From: Streptomyces sp. NRRL B-3428
GTDB taxonomy: Bacteria; Actinomycetota; Actinomycetes; Streptomycetales; Streptomycetaceae
DNA length: 64,000 bases
Direction: 5' to 3'
Assembly: GCA_000721375.1 (NCBI GenBank)
Contig: JOGW01000024.1
Location: 1 to 64,000 of the forward strand
Of the stretch, positions 33,304-43,049 are shown piece by piece; position 1 is the first letter of the stretch; each line of letters opens with the position of its first letter. Made by a program: the position numbers and the translations under genes. The notes under the pieces are model-generated. The model searched no databases. It saw only the letters and a list, made by a program, of their open reading frames with translations, and was not told where the DNA came from.

Positions 33304-33336
33304 GGGGCCGGTCCTTCCGCTGGAAGGGCCGGCCCC
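33304..33336 (+). terminator. Terminator of the pit operon
   Basis: GGGGCCGGTCCTTCC pairs with GGAAGGGCCGGCCCC (one G-T wobble) 26 nt after the transporter stop. Confidence 0.8.
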
Positions 33337-33452
33337 GCCGCGTACTCCCTCGGGAGTAGCTGAACGGCCGCTGTCCGTACGACGATCCGGACCCCTGTCC
33401 GTTCGTAGTGTCCATGGCAACGCACCAGTCGGCAGATGACGAGGAGCACGCC

Positions 33453-34079
33453 ATGAGCAGCAGCACCGCAGTGTCCGCCCCCGCCTCCACCACCGTCTCC
33501 CCTGTGCGGGCCGGGGCGTGGTTCGCCGGACTGTTCGTGGGCGGGCTCGTCCTCGCCGGGCTCCTTGGGACGGGGACCTATCCGTCGCCGCTCGACTCCG
33601 AGGCCGCGGCCGCCGAGTACTTCGCCGACAACGGGGCGGTCGTCCTCGTTCAAGGGCTGCTGCACTTCCTGGCCGCACTCCCGCTGGCCCTGTTCGCGGG
33701 CGGGCTCACGGACCGACGGGCGCGGATCGCAGGGTGGGGTGCGGCGACCGCGCTGGCCGTGTCCGGGCTGATCAACATCGCCATCCCGGTGCTCGACGCC
33801 GGCGGCGACACCCTGCACGCGCTGCACTACGGGACCTTCCTCGCGGGCGGTCAGATCCATGTGCCGCTCCTTGGCGTCATGGTGCTCCTCGGCGTGCGGT
33901 CGCTCAGGGCCACGGCTCCTCGGTGGACCACGGTTCTCGGTGCGGTCGCGGGCTCGCTCGCGGTGCTCTCGCTCGCGTCCTTCGCCACGGAGGCGGTCAT
34001 GCTGCTTCTGCCGCTGGGCCGCTTCACCTCGATCCTGTGGATCACTGTCACCGCGGTGCGGGCCTACCGCGGCAAGTGA
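33453..34079 (+). CDS. Four- to five-TM membrane protein, function unknown
   Basis: A 208-aa membrane protein with hydrophobic helices at about 17-40, 65-85, 95-115, 130-150 and 165-190, and a Ser/Thr-rich N-terminus. ATG at 33453 has GAGGAG upstream and is preferred to the in-frame ATG at 33408. No catalytic motif. Convergent with pstB, with a terminator between. Confidence 0.78.
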   Translation: MSSSTAVSAPASTTVSPVRAGAWFAGLFVGGLVLAGLLGTGTYPSPLDSEAAAAEYFADNGAVVLVQGLLHFLAALPLALFAGGLTDRRARIAGWGAATALAVSGLINIAIPVLDAGGDTLHALHYGTFLAGGQIHVPLLGVMVLLGVRSLRATAPRWTTVLGAVAGSLAVLSLASFATEAVMLLLPLGRFTSILWITVTAVRAYRGK

Positions 34080-34112
34080 GCGACGTACGGGAAGGCAAGT
34101 GATCGACGTACA

Positions 34113-34154
34113 GGAAAAAAGAGGACCCGCCCCCGGAGAACCGGGAGCGGGTCC
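34113..34154 (-). terminator. Rho-independent terminator of pstSCAB
   Basis: Read on the minus strand, GGACCCGCTCCCGG and CCGGGGGCGGGTCC form a hairpin around TTCT, followed by CTCTTTTTT. It lies 56 nt after the pstB stop. Confidence 0.88.
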
Positions 34155-34209
34155 GTGCCGTGCGGTGGCACCGCCATGCAGCACCGCGCGGCAGATCTGG
34201 AGGGGTGGC

Positions 34210-34986
<777 letters not shown>

Positions 34987-35063
34987 GTCAATCACTGCTT
35001 CTTTCGAAAGTCTTGCGAGAGGGGTCGCTGATCGGCTCCGTCGTGTGGAGCCTCATGGCCGCT

Positions 35064-36128
35064 TCAGCGGCCCGTCTTGGGGGCCTTCCAGCGGGCGATG
35101 CCGCGGGCCACCAGGTTGAGGATCATGATGAGGATGATCAAGGTCAGGGCCGCTGCCCATGCCCGGTCGTACGCCGCGGGGGAGCCGGCGCTGTTCGCGT
35201 ACTGCTGGTAGATGTACAGCGGCAGCGAGGCCTGCGGGCCTTCGAACGGGTTGGTGTTGATCAGCGGGGTGCCCCAGACCAGGAGCAGCACGGGGGCCGT
35301 CTCACCGGCGATACGGGCTACCGCCAGCATCACACCGGTCGTGATGCCGCCGATCGAGGTCGGCAGGACCACCTTGAGGATCGTGCGCCACTTCGGGACA
35401 CCCAGGGCGAGGGAGGCCTCGCGCAGCTCGTTGGGGACGAGCTTGAGCATCTCCTCGGTGGAGCGGACGACCACCGGCATCATCAGGATCGCCAGGGCCA
35501 TGGCACCGGCGAAGCCGGAGTAGCCCATGTCCAGGATCAGGATCCAGAAGCTGAGGATGAACAGACCGGCGACGATCGACGGGATACCCGTCATGACGTC
35601 GACGAAGAACGTGACGGCCGCGGCGAGCTTGCCCCGGCCGTACTCGACCAGGTAGATCGCGGTCAGCAGACCGACGGGGACGGCCATCAGGGTGGCCAGA
35701 CCGATCTGCTCCAGGGTGCCGATCAGGGCGTGGTAGATACCGCCGCCGACGTCGGTGTCCGCGAGGACGCCCATGGAGTGGGTCAGGAAGTAGACGTCGA
35801 GGACCTTGACGCCGCGCGAGACCGTCTCCCAGATCAGGGAGACCAGCGGGATCACGGCGAGCAGGAACGCGACCCAGACCATGCTGGTGGCGATCCGGTC
35901 CTTGGCCTGGCGCTTGCCCTCGACCTTGGCACCCAGGATGTAGGTCACCAGGACGAAGAGCAGGGCGGCGATCAGGCCCCACTGGATACGGCTGTCGAGA
36001 CCGCCGGCCAGACCGATGGCGCAGCCCGCCGCGATCGAGCCTGCGGCGATGACGTACGGGGCCCACTTGGGCAGCCGCGCTCCGCGAAGGCTGTTCGCGG
36101 GCTGCTTGGTGTCGATGGCGTGGCTCAT
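35064..36128 (-). CDS. pstA: Phosphate ABC transporter permease PstA
   Basis: A 354-aa permease, PstA half of the phosphate channel. The MetI-type domain (about 110-345) has the EAA-like loop ELREASLALGVPKWRTILKVVLP; it is preceded by two TM helices and about 30 cytoplasmic residues. ATG overlaps the pstC stop (ATGA), so translation is coupled. Confidence 0.96.
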   Translation of the reverse strand: MSHAIDTKQPANSLRGARLPKWAPYVIAAGSIAAGCAIGLAGGLDSRIQWGLIAALLFVLVTYILGAKVEGKRQAKDRIATSMVWVAFLLAVIPLVSLIWETVSRGVKVLDVYFLTHSMGVLADTDVGGGIYHALIGTLEQIGLATLMAVPVGLLTAIYLVEYGRGKLAAAVTFFVDVMTGIPSIVAGLFILSFWILILDMGYSGFAGAMALAILMMPVVVRSTEEMLKLVPNELREASLALGVPKWRTILKVVLPTSIGGITTGVMLAVARIAGETAPVLLLVWGTPLINTNPFEGPQASLPLYIYQQYANSAGSPAAYDRAWAAALTLIILIMILNLVARGIARWKAPKTGR

Positions 36129-37135
36129 GCGTTGGCCCCCGAGTACTCCTTGCGGCGGGCGATGATCGCGCGGGCCGCGCCGTTGACCACCAGCGTGATG
36201 ACGAAGAGCACGAGACCGGAGGCGATCAGCGCGTCACGGCCCTGCTCGCTCGCCTCGGCGAACTTGCTGGCGATGTTCTGAGCGAAGGTGCCGCCGCCCG
36301 GGTCGAGCAGGCTGGCGTTGATGAGGAAGCTCGGGGAGAGCACGGTGGCGACGGCCATCGTCTCGCCCAGCGCGCGGCCGAGGCCGAGCATCGAGGCGGA
36401 GATGACACCGGAGCGGCCGAAGGGCAGCACCGACATCCGGATGACCTCCCAGCGGGTCGCGCCGAGCGCGAGCGCCGCTTCCTGGTGCATCTGGGGCGCC
36501 TGGCGGAAGACCTCGCGGCTCACGTTGGTGATGATCGGCAGGATCATGATCGCGAGCAGGATGCCGACCGTGAGCAGCGAGCGGGGGGCGCCGCCCTGCC
36601 ACTCGAGGATGCCGGTCCAGCCGAAGTAGTCGTTGAGCCAGCTGTAGAAGCCGGTCAGATGCGGTACGAGGAAGAGCGCGCCCCACAGGCCGTACACGAT
36701 GGACGGCACGGCGGCGAGCAGGTCGACCACGTACGCGATGGGCCCGCTGAGCTTGCGCGGCGCGTAGTGCGTGATGAAGAGCGCGATGCCGACGGCGATC
36801 GGGACGGCGATGGCCATCGCGATGATCGACGAGACGATCGTGCCGAAGACCAGGACCGCGATGCCGAAGACCGGCGGGATGTTGTTCGCGTCCCACTCGA
36901 AGGTGGTGAGGAAGTTGCCCTCGTTCTTCGACAGGACGATCGAGGCGCGGTAGGTCAGGAAGGCCGCGATGGCGGCCATGATCAGCAGGAGCAGGATGCC
37001 GGACCCGCGGGAGAGACCGAGGAAGATCCGGTCACCCGCTCGGGTGGCGCCGCGCGGGGCGGCCTTGTGCGAGGCGGGGGTCGGCCTCGCGTCCTGCGGT
37101 GGGGGAGGTGCTGTCGTGGAAGGTGATATGTCCAT
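36125..37135 (-). CDS. pstC: Phosphate ABC transporter permease PstC
   Basis: A 336-aa permease, PstC half of the channel. Six TM helices and the EAA loop QMHQEAALALGATRWEVIRM identify it. The N-terminus has a Pro/Ala-rich cytoplasmic extension. It starts 144 nt after the pstS stop; a GC-rich hairpin in that gap probably reduces read-through so that the receptor PstS outnumbers the channel. Confidence 0.95.
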   Translation of the reverse strand: MDISPSTTAPPPPQDARPTPASHKAAPRGATRAGDRIFLGLSRGSGILLLLIMAAIAAFLTYRASIVLSKNEGNFLTTFEWDANNIPPVFGIAVLVFGTIVSSIIAMAIAVPIAVGIALFITHYAPRKLSGPIAYVVDLLAAVPSIVYGLWGALFLVPHLTGFYSWLNDYFGWTGILEWQGGAPRSLLTVGILLAIMILPIITNVSREVFRQAPQMHQEAALALGATRWEVIRMSVLPFGRSGVISASMLGLGRALGETMAVATVLSPSFLINASLLDPGGGTFAQNIASKFAEASEQGRDALIASGLVLFVITLVVNGAARAIIARRKEYSGANA

Positions 37136-37230
37136 GGGAGTCTCCGGTCTGCGGAGCAGCAGTGCGGTCTGCGGGCTGTCTGCTCCTGGAGCAGCAGTAC
37201 TGGCTGCTCCTGGCGGCGGTGCACCGGACG

Positions 37231-37270
37231 GTGCGGCCGGCGGTCACATGGCGTGACCGGCCGGCCGCAC
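37231..37270 (-). terminator. Intercistronic hairpin between pstS and pstC
   Basis: GTGCGGCCGGCGGTCAC pairs with GTGACCGGCCGGCCGCAC (one bulge) 10 nt after the pstS stop. No T-run follows, consistent with partial termination or 3'-end protection. Confidence 0.7.
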
Positions 37271-37279
37271 ACGGTTCCA

Positions 37280-38404
37280 TTAGCTCAGGGCGGCGATGGT
37301 CTCGCGAACCTTGGCGTTGATCTCGGCCGGGATCGGGGCGTAGCCCTGGTCCTTCAGGAGCGCCTGGCCGTCATCGCTGGCGGCGAAGCCGAGGAAGGAC
37401 TTCGTGGCGGCCAGGGTCTCGGCCTTGTTGCCCTTCTCGCAGAGGATCTCGTACGTCACCAGGGTGATCGGGTACGCGCCCTCGGCCTTGGTGGTGTAGT
37501 TCAGCGACAGTGCGAGGTCCTTGCCGGTGCCCTTGATCTTGGCGTCGGCGATGGCCTTGCTGGCGTTGTCCGAGGTGGCCTCGACCGGGGCGGAGGCGCC
37601 GGTGTCGATCGCGACGGTCTTGATGCCGTCCTTCGCGTACGAGAGCTCCATGTAGGAGATCGAGCCCTCGGTCTGCTTCACCTGCTGGGCGATACCGGAG
37701 GAACCCTGAGCGGACTGGCCGCCCTTCGGGGCCCAGGCCTTCGCCGGCTCGTACGGCCAGGCGTCGGGGGCGGCGGCCTTCAGGTACTTGGTGAGGTTGT
37801 CGGTGGTGCCGGACTCGTCCGAACGGTGGAACGCCTGGATCTTGGTGTCCGGGAGCTTGGCGTCGGCGTTGAGCTTGGCGATCGCCGGGTCGTTCCACTT
37901 GGTGATCTTGTTGTTGAAGATGTCGGCGACGGTCTTGGCGTCCAGGACCAGCTTGTCGACACCCGGAACGTTGTAACCGATCGCGATCGGGCCGCCGACC
38001 ATCGGCAGGTCGATGGCCTGGCTGTCCTTGCAGACCTTCGCGGACTCGGTGATCTCCTCCGGCTTGAGGGCGGAGTCCGAACCGGCGAACGCGGTCTGAC
38101 CCTGCAGGAACGCGGTGACACCCGCGCCGGAACCCTCGGCCTTGTAGTTGATCTGCACGCCCTTGCAGGCCGCCGTGTACTGCTTGATCCAGGTCTGGAT
38201 CGCGTTGGCCTGGGCGGAGGAGCCGTTGGCCAGGATCTGGCCCTTGGCGTCGTCGCACTTGATGTTCGAGGGGGCGGCGGAGGTGTTCGTACCGCCGCTG
38301 CCACCGCTCGTGTCGTCCGAGCCGCACGCCGTGAGGGCCAGGGCGCCGGAGACGGCGAGAGCACCGAGGGCGAGGGCTCGCCGGTTCATGCGCTGAAGCT
38401 TCAC
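37280..38404 (-). CDS. pstS: Phosphate-binding lipoprotein PstS
   Basis: A 374-aa substrate-binding lipoprotein. Signal peptide with lipobox LTAC at about residue 25, then a Gly/Ser/Thr linker, then the PstS fold with phosphate-ligand segments NGSSAQANA, GSDSALK and HRSDESGTTD. GTG at 38404 is chosen; ATG at 38389, five codons in, is possible. It is headed by a PHO box. Expected to be strongly induced by phosphate starvation through PhoP (known for the family). Confidence 0.96.
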   Translation of the reverse strand: MKLQRMNRRALALGALAVSGALALTACGSDDTSGGSGGTNTSAAPSNIKCDDAKGQILANGSSAQANAIQTWIKQYTAACKGVQINYKAEGSGAGVTAFLQGQTAFAGSDSALKPEEITESAKVCKDSQAIDLPMVGGPIAIGYNVPGVDKLVLDAKTVADIFNNKITKWNDPAIAKLNADAKLPDTKIQAFHRSDESGTTDNLTKYLKAAAPDAWPYEPAKAWAPKGGQSAQGSSGIAQQVKQTEGSISYMELSYAKDGIKTVAIDTGASAPVEATSDNASKAIADAKIKGTGKDLALSLNYTTKAEGAYPITLVTYEILCEKGNKAETLAATKSFLGFAASDDGQALLKDQGYAPIPAEINAKVRETIAALS

Positions 38405-38587
38405 TTTCGGGTGTTCCTTCCAGGAGCCGCCGGTCGTCTCGACGGCGTGCGTATGTCGGGTGACATATGAGGGTCTGTATGCGGCCCGCTGGAGGGCCCG
38501 TGCTGCTGAATGTCCAGCTGTCCCGGCGGGGTGTCCGACGCATTTGTCGGCGACACGCACCGCGTAATCCCGAAATTAGGCAGGACA

Positions 38588-38628
38588 GGTGAAGCGGCAA
38601 ATGGTCGAGAGTGAACGGAAGGTGAACC
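38588..38628 (-). promoter_or_regulatory. PHO box (PhoP direct repeats) upstream of pstS
   Basis: On the minus strand GTTCAC units start at 38627 and 38616 and CTTCAC at 38594; all fit a strict 11-nt pitch, with one degenerate unit at 38605. Spacing and sequence match the Streptomyces PHO box. It lies about 185 nt upstream of the pstS start, so the leader is long. The rest of 38405-38822 shows no gene. Confidence 0.85.
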
Positions 38629-38822
38629 TACGCAGTCCGTGTGGTTAGGTCACGGACGGATTACGCCTCAATCGGCACAGGGGGTGCGCTGGGTCACATC
38701 CGGGGGTGTCTGTCCCGGTGGCTCCGAGGCACGGGCTTCGAGGCACCTGGTGCCCGTCCGCCGCTCGACCGCTGAGGTCCGCTCTGCCAGGGTGGCCGAA
38801 AACCGCGGGCGGGGAGGGGCGA

Positions 38823-38936
38823 ATGGCAGGACGGACGGCCGTGGGGCGGGTCCTCGTAGTGGACGACGACGCGGCGATACGCCGCTCGCTGGAGCGCGGG
38901 CTGCGGCTCGACGGGTTCACGGTGACGCTCGCCGAC
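38823..38936 (+). pseudogene. Truncated OmpR/NarL-type response regulator (receiver N-terminus only)
   Basis: ATG at 38823 opens a frame with a clear receiver start: VGRVLVVDDDAAIRRSLERG then LRLDGFTVTLAD (about 38 residues). Beta-1 with the acidic DDD pocket and helix alpha-1 are present; homology stops at 38936 and the frame runs on without similarity into the next gene. The phospho-acceptor Asp, rest of the receiver and DNA-binding domain are missing. A deletion fused the beginning of the regulator gene to the upstream edge of the lipoprotein gene. Confidence 0.75.
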
Positions 38937-38952
38937 AGGGGGTCGAAGCGTC

Positions 38953-39138
38953 ATGAGCGGGATACGAGGCCGTGCCGCCCTGGCCGTCCTTGCCCTCACC
39001 GGTGCCTTGCTCCTGACGGCGTGCGGTGACAAGGAGCAGGGCCGGGCCCCCGCGGGGGACATCACGAAGATGCAGAAGGCGGTGGACGAGGCCGAATCGG
39101 CGGCGGACGCCGCCGATCGGGACAGCCGGGAGAACTGA
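38953..39138 (+). CDS. Small lipoprotein
   Basis: A 61-aa lipoprotein with signal peptide ending in lipobox LLTAC (about residues 19-23) and a short, charged helical mature part (ITKMQKAVDEAESAADAADRDS). It sits directly after the truncated response regulator. Function unknown; could be an accessory of the lost two-component system (inference). Confidence 0.78.
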   Translation: MSGIRGRAALAVLALTGALLLTACGDKEQGRAPAGDITKMQKAVDEAESAADAADRDSREN

Positions 39139-39151
39139 GGAGCGCGGCCGC

Positions 39152-39580
39152 TCAGCGCAACGAGCCGAGCAGCCCGATGAGTTCGTCGATCAGTGTGCGG
39201 TCCCGCGGCTGTGTCACACGGGCGCGGGCCGCCGACGGGGAGAGCCAGAGGATCCGGTCGACCTCGCGGTTCGGTGCGAAGCGGCCGCCGGTCGCCTCGG
39301 CCGCCCAGTAGTGGACGACTTTCGGGCGGCCGCCCGTGAAGTAGCTGACCGAGGGGAGGCGGGGGCCCACCGTGCAGGTGTGGCCCGTCTCCTCCTCGAC
39401 CTCGCGCAGGGCGCCGGCCAGGGCCTCCTCGCCGCGCTTCAGCTTCCCTTTCGGGTGCGACCAGTCGTCGTACTTGGGCCGGTGGACCAGGCAGATCTCC
39501 AGGGACTCGTCCACCGGCGAGATCCGCCACAGGACACAGCCGGCGGCGCGGATCAGTTCGTCCATGGGGGAGGAGGTCAT
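39152..39580 (-). CDS. Nudix hydrolase
   Basis: A 142-aa Nudix enzyme. The Nudix box is complete: GKLKRGEEALAGALREVEEE then TG (about residues 44-66), GX5EX7REUXEEXGU. The type with an RxxPKGK-like SHPKGKLKRGE sequence is seen in (di)nucleoside polyphosphate and diphosphoinositol polyphosphate hydrolases and MutT1-like proteins. ATG overlaps the stop of the CHAD gene (ATGA). With ppk and CHAD upstream, a role in polyphosphate or nucleotide-polyphosphate metabolism is likely (inference). Confidence 0.92.
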   Translation of the reverse strand: MTSSPMDELIRAAGCVLWRISPVDESLEICLVHRPKYDDWSHPKGKLKRGEEALAGALREVEEETGHTCTVGPRLPSVSYFTGGRPKVVHYWAAEATGGRFAPNREVDRILWLSPSAARARVTQPRDRTLIDELIGLLGSLR

Positions 39581-40596
39581 GACGTACTCACCGCCGAATT
39601 CGTCCCCGTCCGCTGCCACGTCCCCTTGAAGGCGAAGCGCGCCGCTTCGACCTCGTGGCGCTGGTCGGCGTGCAGGACGCCGAGGGCGTAGGCCGTCGCG
39701 GGGGCGATACGGGGAGTGCGGGCCGCGGAGGCCGCCGCCGCTGCCGCTTCGGCCGCGTCGCGGTGGCGGTCGAGCGCGTGGCTCGCCGTGCGGAGCCGGG
39801 TGTCGAAGTCCCGTACGCCCAAAGTCTCCTGGGCATAGCGGTGCAGGCGCAGCAGGAGGCGGGCCTGGTGCCAGGGTGCGTCCTGGGTCTCGGGTGCGAC
39901 CTCGGAGGACAGGCCGTGGACCAGGGCCTCGGCGTTGTAGGGATGACCCGCCCGTACGAGAGGAAGGGTCTTCACCGCGTCGGTGAGCCGGGCCTCGACG
40001 TCCGAGGCGAAGGGCGCGAGGCGGTGGGCCGTCGCGTCCCTGCGCAGCGGGACATCGCTGGCCAGGACCGCGACCCCGTCCGCGACCGCGTGGAAGCGCG
40101 AGGAACCGAGCGCCTGGAGCGCGGTGGAGTGGGCGCGGGTGCGGGCCAGGGTGAGCTGGCGGTCGAGCAGCGCGCCCGCCTTGGCGGCGCCCACCGTGAG
40201 CTGGCCGGTGGCGGACGCGGAGGCCTGCGCGGGGACGGGGGCGCTGGAGCCCGCGAGCCGCTGCAGCGCGGTCAGGAGCCGGTCGAGCCGCTCCGCGTAG
40301 GCGTGCTCGCGGGCCAACGTGCCGGAGAGCCAGGCGAGTTCGGTGCGCAGCTCGTCCGACCACGTGGCGTCGAGCAGCGGCCGGAACGTGTGCAGGGTGC
40401 CGCTGATCCGGCGGGCCGCGCGGCGCAGCGCCATCGCCGGGGTCGAGGCGTCCTCGACCCCGCTCTCACGGTGCTGGCGCAGCGCGCGCAGAAATTCCGT
40501 CGCCTGTGCCCGCAGATAGCGGGCAAGGTCGTCCGCCCCGCCCCCCGACGGGGCGGACGCCAGGGATTCGCTGCGGTCAGGGTTTCGCTGAGCCAC
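39577..40596 (-). CDS. CHAD-domain protein (polyphosphate-associated)
   Basis: A 339-aa helical protein rich in conserved His and Arg, the CHAD pattern: two four-helix repeats ([20 protein letters not shown]..., [21 protein letters not shown]). CHAD proteins bind polyphosphate granules. GTG at 40596, with GGAGG 7 nt upstream, overlaps the ppk stop by 20 nt; the stop overlaps the Nudix start. Confidence 0.9.
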   Translation of the reverse strand: MAQRNPDRSESLASAPSGGGADDLARYLRAQATEFLRALRQHRESGVEDASTPAMALRRAARRISGTLHTFRPLLDATWSDELRTELAWLSGTLAREHAYAERLDRLLTALQRLAGSSAPVPAQASASATGQLTVGAAKAGALLDRQLTLARTRAHSTALQALGSSRFHAVADGVAVLASDVPLRRDATAHRLAPFASDVEARLTDAVKTLPLVRAGHPYNAEALVHGLSSEVAPETQDAPWHQARLLLRLHRYAQETLGVRDFDTRLRTASHALDRHRDAAEAAAAAASAARTPRIAPATAYALGVLHADQRHEVEAARFAFKGTWQRTGTNSAVSTS

Positions 40597-42802
40597 GCCG
40601 GCGCCTCCGCGCGTCGATGAGCATCTCCTGCACATTGCGCAGGGGCTGTCCTTCGGAGTCCAGGGCGTGCCGGGTCCAGTCGCCGTCGGGGCCCAGGTGC
40701 CAGGACGAGGTCGTGTCGGACATGCCGGTCTCCAGGAGACGGTTCAGTGCTGCCCGGTGGGCCGGGTCGACGACCCGGACGAGTGCCTCGATACGGCGGT
40801 CGAGGTTGCGGTGCATCATGTCGGCGCTGCCGATCCACACCTCGGGTTCGCCGCCGTTGCCGAAGGCGAACACCCGGGAGTGCTCGAGGAAGCGACCGAG
40901 GATCGAGCGGACCCGGATGTTCTCCGAGAGGCCCTCGACACCGGGGCGGATCGCGCAGATCCCGCGCACCCAGACATCGATGGGCACGCCCGCTTGCGAC
41001 GCGCGGTAGAGCGCGTCGATGAGGGCTTCGTCGACGATCGAGTTCACCTTGATACGGACGTGGGCGGGGCGTCCCGCGCGGTGGTGCTTGACCTCGTCGT
41101 TGATCCGCGAAATGAGGCCGTCCCGAAGGGACTTGGGGGCCACGAGCAGCCGGCGGTAGGTCTCGCGGCGCGAGTAGCCGGAGAGCCGGTTGAAGAGGTC
41201 GGAGAGATCCGCGCCGACCTGCGAGTCCGCGGTCAGCAGGCCCAGGTCCTCGTACAGGCGGGCCGTCTTCGGGTGGTAGTTGCCGGTGCCCACGTGCGAG
41301 TAGCGCCGCAGGGTGTCGCCCTCCTGGCGTACGACGAGCGACAGCTTGCAGTGCGTCTTGAGGCCGACGAGCCCGTACACGACATGGCAGCCCGCCTCCT
41401 CCAGCTTGCGGGCCCACTTGATGTTGGCCTGTTCGTCGAAGCGCGCCTTGATCTCGACGAGGACGAGCACCTGCTTGCCGGACTCGGCGGCGTCGATCAG
41501 GGCGTCCACTATCGGCGAATCGCCCGAGGTCCGGTACAGCGTCTGCTTGATCGCGAGGACGTCCGGGTCGGCCGCGGCCTGCTCAAGGAAAGCCTGCACG
41601 GAGGTCGAGAACGAGTCGTACGGGTGGTGGAGCAGTACATCGCGCTCACGCAGCGCCGCGAAGATGTCGGGCGCGGAGGCGGACTCCACCTCGGCGAGGT
41701 CGCGGTGCGTACCGGCCACGAACTTCTGGTACTTGAGCTCGGGGCGGTCCAGGGACGACACATTGAACAGACCCGTCAGGTCCAGGGGACCGGGCAGCGG
41801 ATAGACCTCCGCCTCGGAGATCTTCAGCTCGCGGATCAGCAGATCAAGGACGTACCGGTCGATGGACTCCTCGACCTCGAGCCGCACCGGCGGCCCGAAG
41901 CGGCGCCGCATGAGCTCCTTCTCCAGGGCCTGGAGCAGGTTCTCGGCGTCGTCCTCCTCGACTTCCAGGTCTTCGTTCCTGGTCACGCGGAACATGTGGT
42001 GCGCGCGCACCTCCATGCCGGGGAACAGCTCCTTGAGGTGGGCCGGCGCCGAGATGACGTCCTCGATGGGGACGTAGCGGCCGGGAGATGCCTCCAGGAA
42101 ACGGTTCAGCAGCGGCGGCACCTTGACCCGCGCGAAGTGGTTGTGGCCGCTGACGGGGTTGCGCACGACGACCGCGAGATTCAGCGAGAGACCCGAGATG
42201 TACGGGAAGGGGTGGGCCGGGTCCACGGCCAGCGGCGTCAGTACGGGGAAGATGCGCTGGCGGAACAAGGTGAAGAGGCGGGCCTGCTCCTTCTCGGTGA
42301 GATCGCCCCAGCGGATGATCCCGATGCCCTCCTCCGCGAGCGCCGGACCCACGTCCTCCTGCAAGCACGCCGCGTGCCGGGCCATCAGCTCGCGGGTGCG
42401 GTTCCAGATCAGGTCGAGGACCTCGCGCGGCTGGAGGCCGGAGGCGGAGCGGGTGGCCACGCCCGTGGCGATACGGCGCTTGAGGCCGGCCACGCGGACC
42501 ATGAAGAACTCGTCCAGGTTGCTCGCGAAGATCGCCAGGAAGTTGGCGCGCTCCAGGAGCGGGGTGTTCGGGTCCTCGGCGAGTTCGAGAACCCGCTCGT
42601 TGAACGCCAGCCAGCTGCGCTCACGGTCCAGGAAACGCCCCTGCGGCAGCTCCGCGCCCTCGCCGTCCTCCTCGTAGCCGTCGAGATCGGCGTCGAGATC
42701 GGGTTCGAGGTCGGAGACCACGGCGGCCACGGTGTGCGGTCGGTGCGCGGCTATGGAGCCGACGGAGGGCTGGGCGTGCACGGGGACCTGGGGCGTGTTC
42801 AT
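40577..42802 (-). CDS. ppk: Polyphosphate kinase Ppk1
   Basis: A 741-aa polyphosphate kinase that reversibly transfers the ATP gamma-phosphate to polyphosphate. It has the N domain ([20 protein letters not shown]), H domain, and two PLD-like C domains; the catalytic His region reads [10 protein letters not shown] followed by [24 protein letters not shown] at 42802 is preceded by an acidic extension [19 protein letters not shown] inside the protein. First gene of ppk-CHAD-Nudix. No clear PHO box was seen upstream. Confidence 0.97.
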   Translation of the reverse strand: MNTPQVPVHAQPSVGSIAAHRPHTVAAVVSDLEPDLDADLDGYEEDGEGAELPQGRFLDRERSWLAFNERVLELAEDPNTPLLERANFLAIFASNLDEFFMVRVAGLKRRIATGVATRSASGLQPREVLDLIWNRTRELMARHAACLQEDVGPALAEEGIGIIRWGDLTEKEQARLFTLFRQRIFPVLTPLAVDPAHPFPYISGLSLNLAVVVRNPVSGHNHFARVKVPPLLNRFLEASPGRYVPIEDVISAPAHLKELFPGMEVRAHHMFRVTRNEDLEVEEDDAENLLQALEKELMRRRFGPPVRLEVEESIDRYVLDLLIRELKISEAEVYPLPGPLDLTGLFNVSSLDRPELKYQKFVAGTHRDLAEVESASAPDIFAALRERDVLLHHPYDSFSTSVQAFLEQAAADPDVLAIKQTLYRTSGDSPIVDALIDAAESGKQVLVLVEIKARFDEQANIKWARKLEEAGCHVVYGLVGLKTHCKLSLVVRQEGDTLRRYSHVGTGNYHPKTARLYEDLGLLTADSQVGADLSDLFNRLSGYSRRETYRRLLVAPKSLRDGLISRINDEVKHHRAGRPAHVRIKVNSIVDEALIDALYRASQAGVPIDVWVRGICAIRPGVEGLSENIRVRSILGRFLEHSRVFAFGNGGEPEVWIGSADMMHRNLDRRIEALVRVVDPAHRAALNRLLETGMSDTTSSWHLGPDGDWTRHALDSEGQPLRNVQEMLIDARRRRRGSAKP

Positions 42803-42975
42803 GTACTCATTGTTCCCGCTCGACGATGGCACGACGATTCCAGCCGCCGCGTCATCGGAGGTGGAGCGAAGGTGTTGCGAGCGTGGGGTGGTGGGGGTGG
42901 CCGAGCTCTCTGCGGGGGCCTGCATCCACAGAGCGTCGCAAGGTCGTCTGAATCGTTGGTTACGGCGACATGACG

Positions 42976-43040
42976 TGCAGGACATCGTGGGGCGACCCGG
43001 AGGTTCACTTTCCGGGCCGCCCCACGTGTGTACGTCCTGC
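42976..43040 (-). terminator. Nested hairpin terminator after the ABC permease
   Basis: Three nested stems (GCAGGAC/GTCCTGC, CGTGGGG/CCCCACG, CCCGG/CCGGG) lie directly downstream of the permease stop at 43050. The remaining region up to ppk holds no gene. Confidence 0.7.
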
Positions 43041-43049
43041 CCCCTGTGA

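Noticed and set aside
31416..34184. Minus-strand ORF of 922 codons
   Set aside because: Antisense to the DUF47 and PiT genes; composition is His/Arg/Asp-rich low complexity with no family pattern.
40667..42973. Plus-strand ORF of 768 codons
   Set aside because: Mirror of ppk; no recognisable motif.
43004..43013. GTTCACTTTC considered as PHO box for ppk
   Set aside because: Only one unit, on the plus strand, and inside the loop of the ABC-operon terminator.
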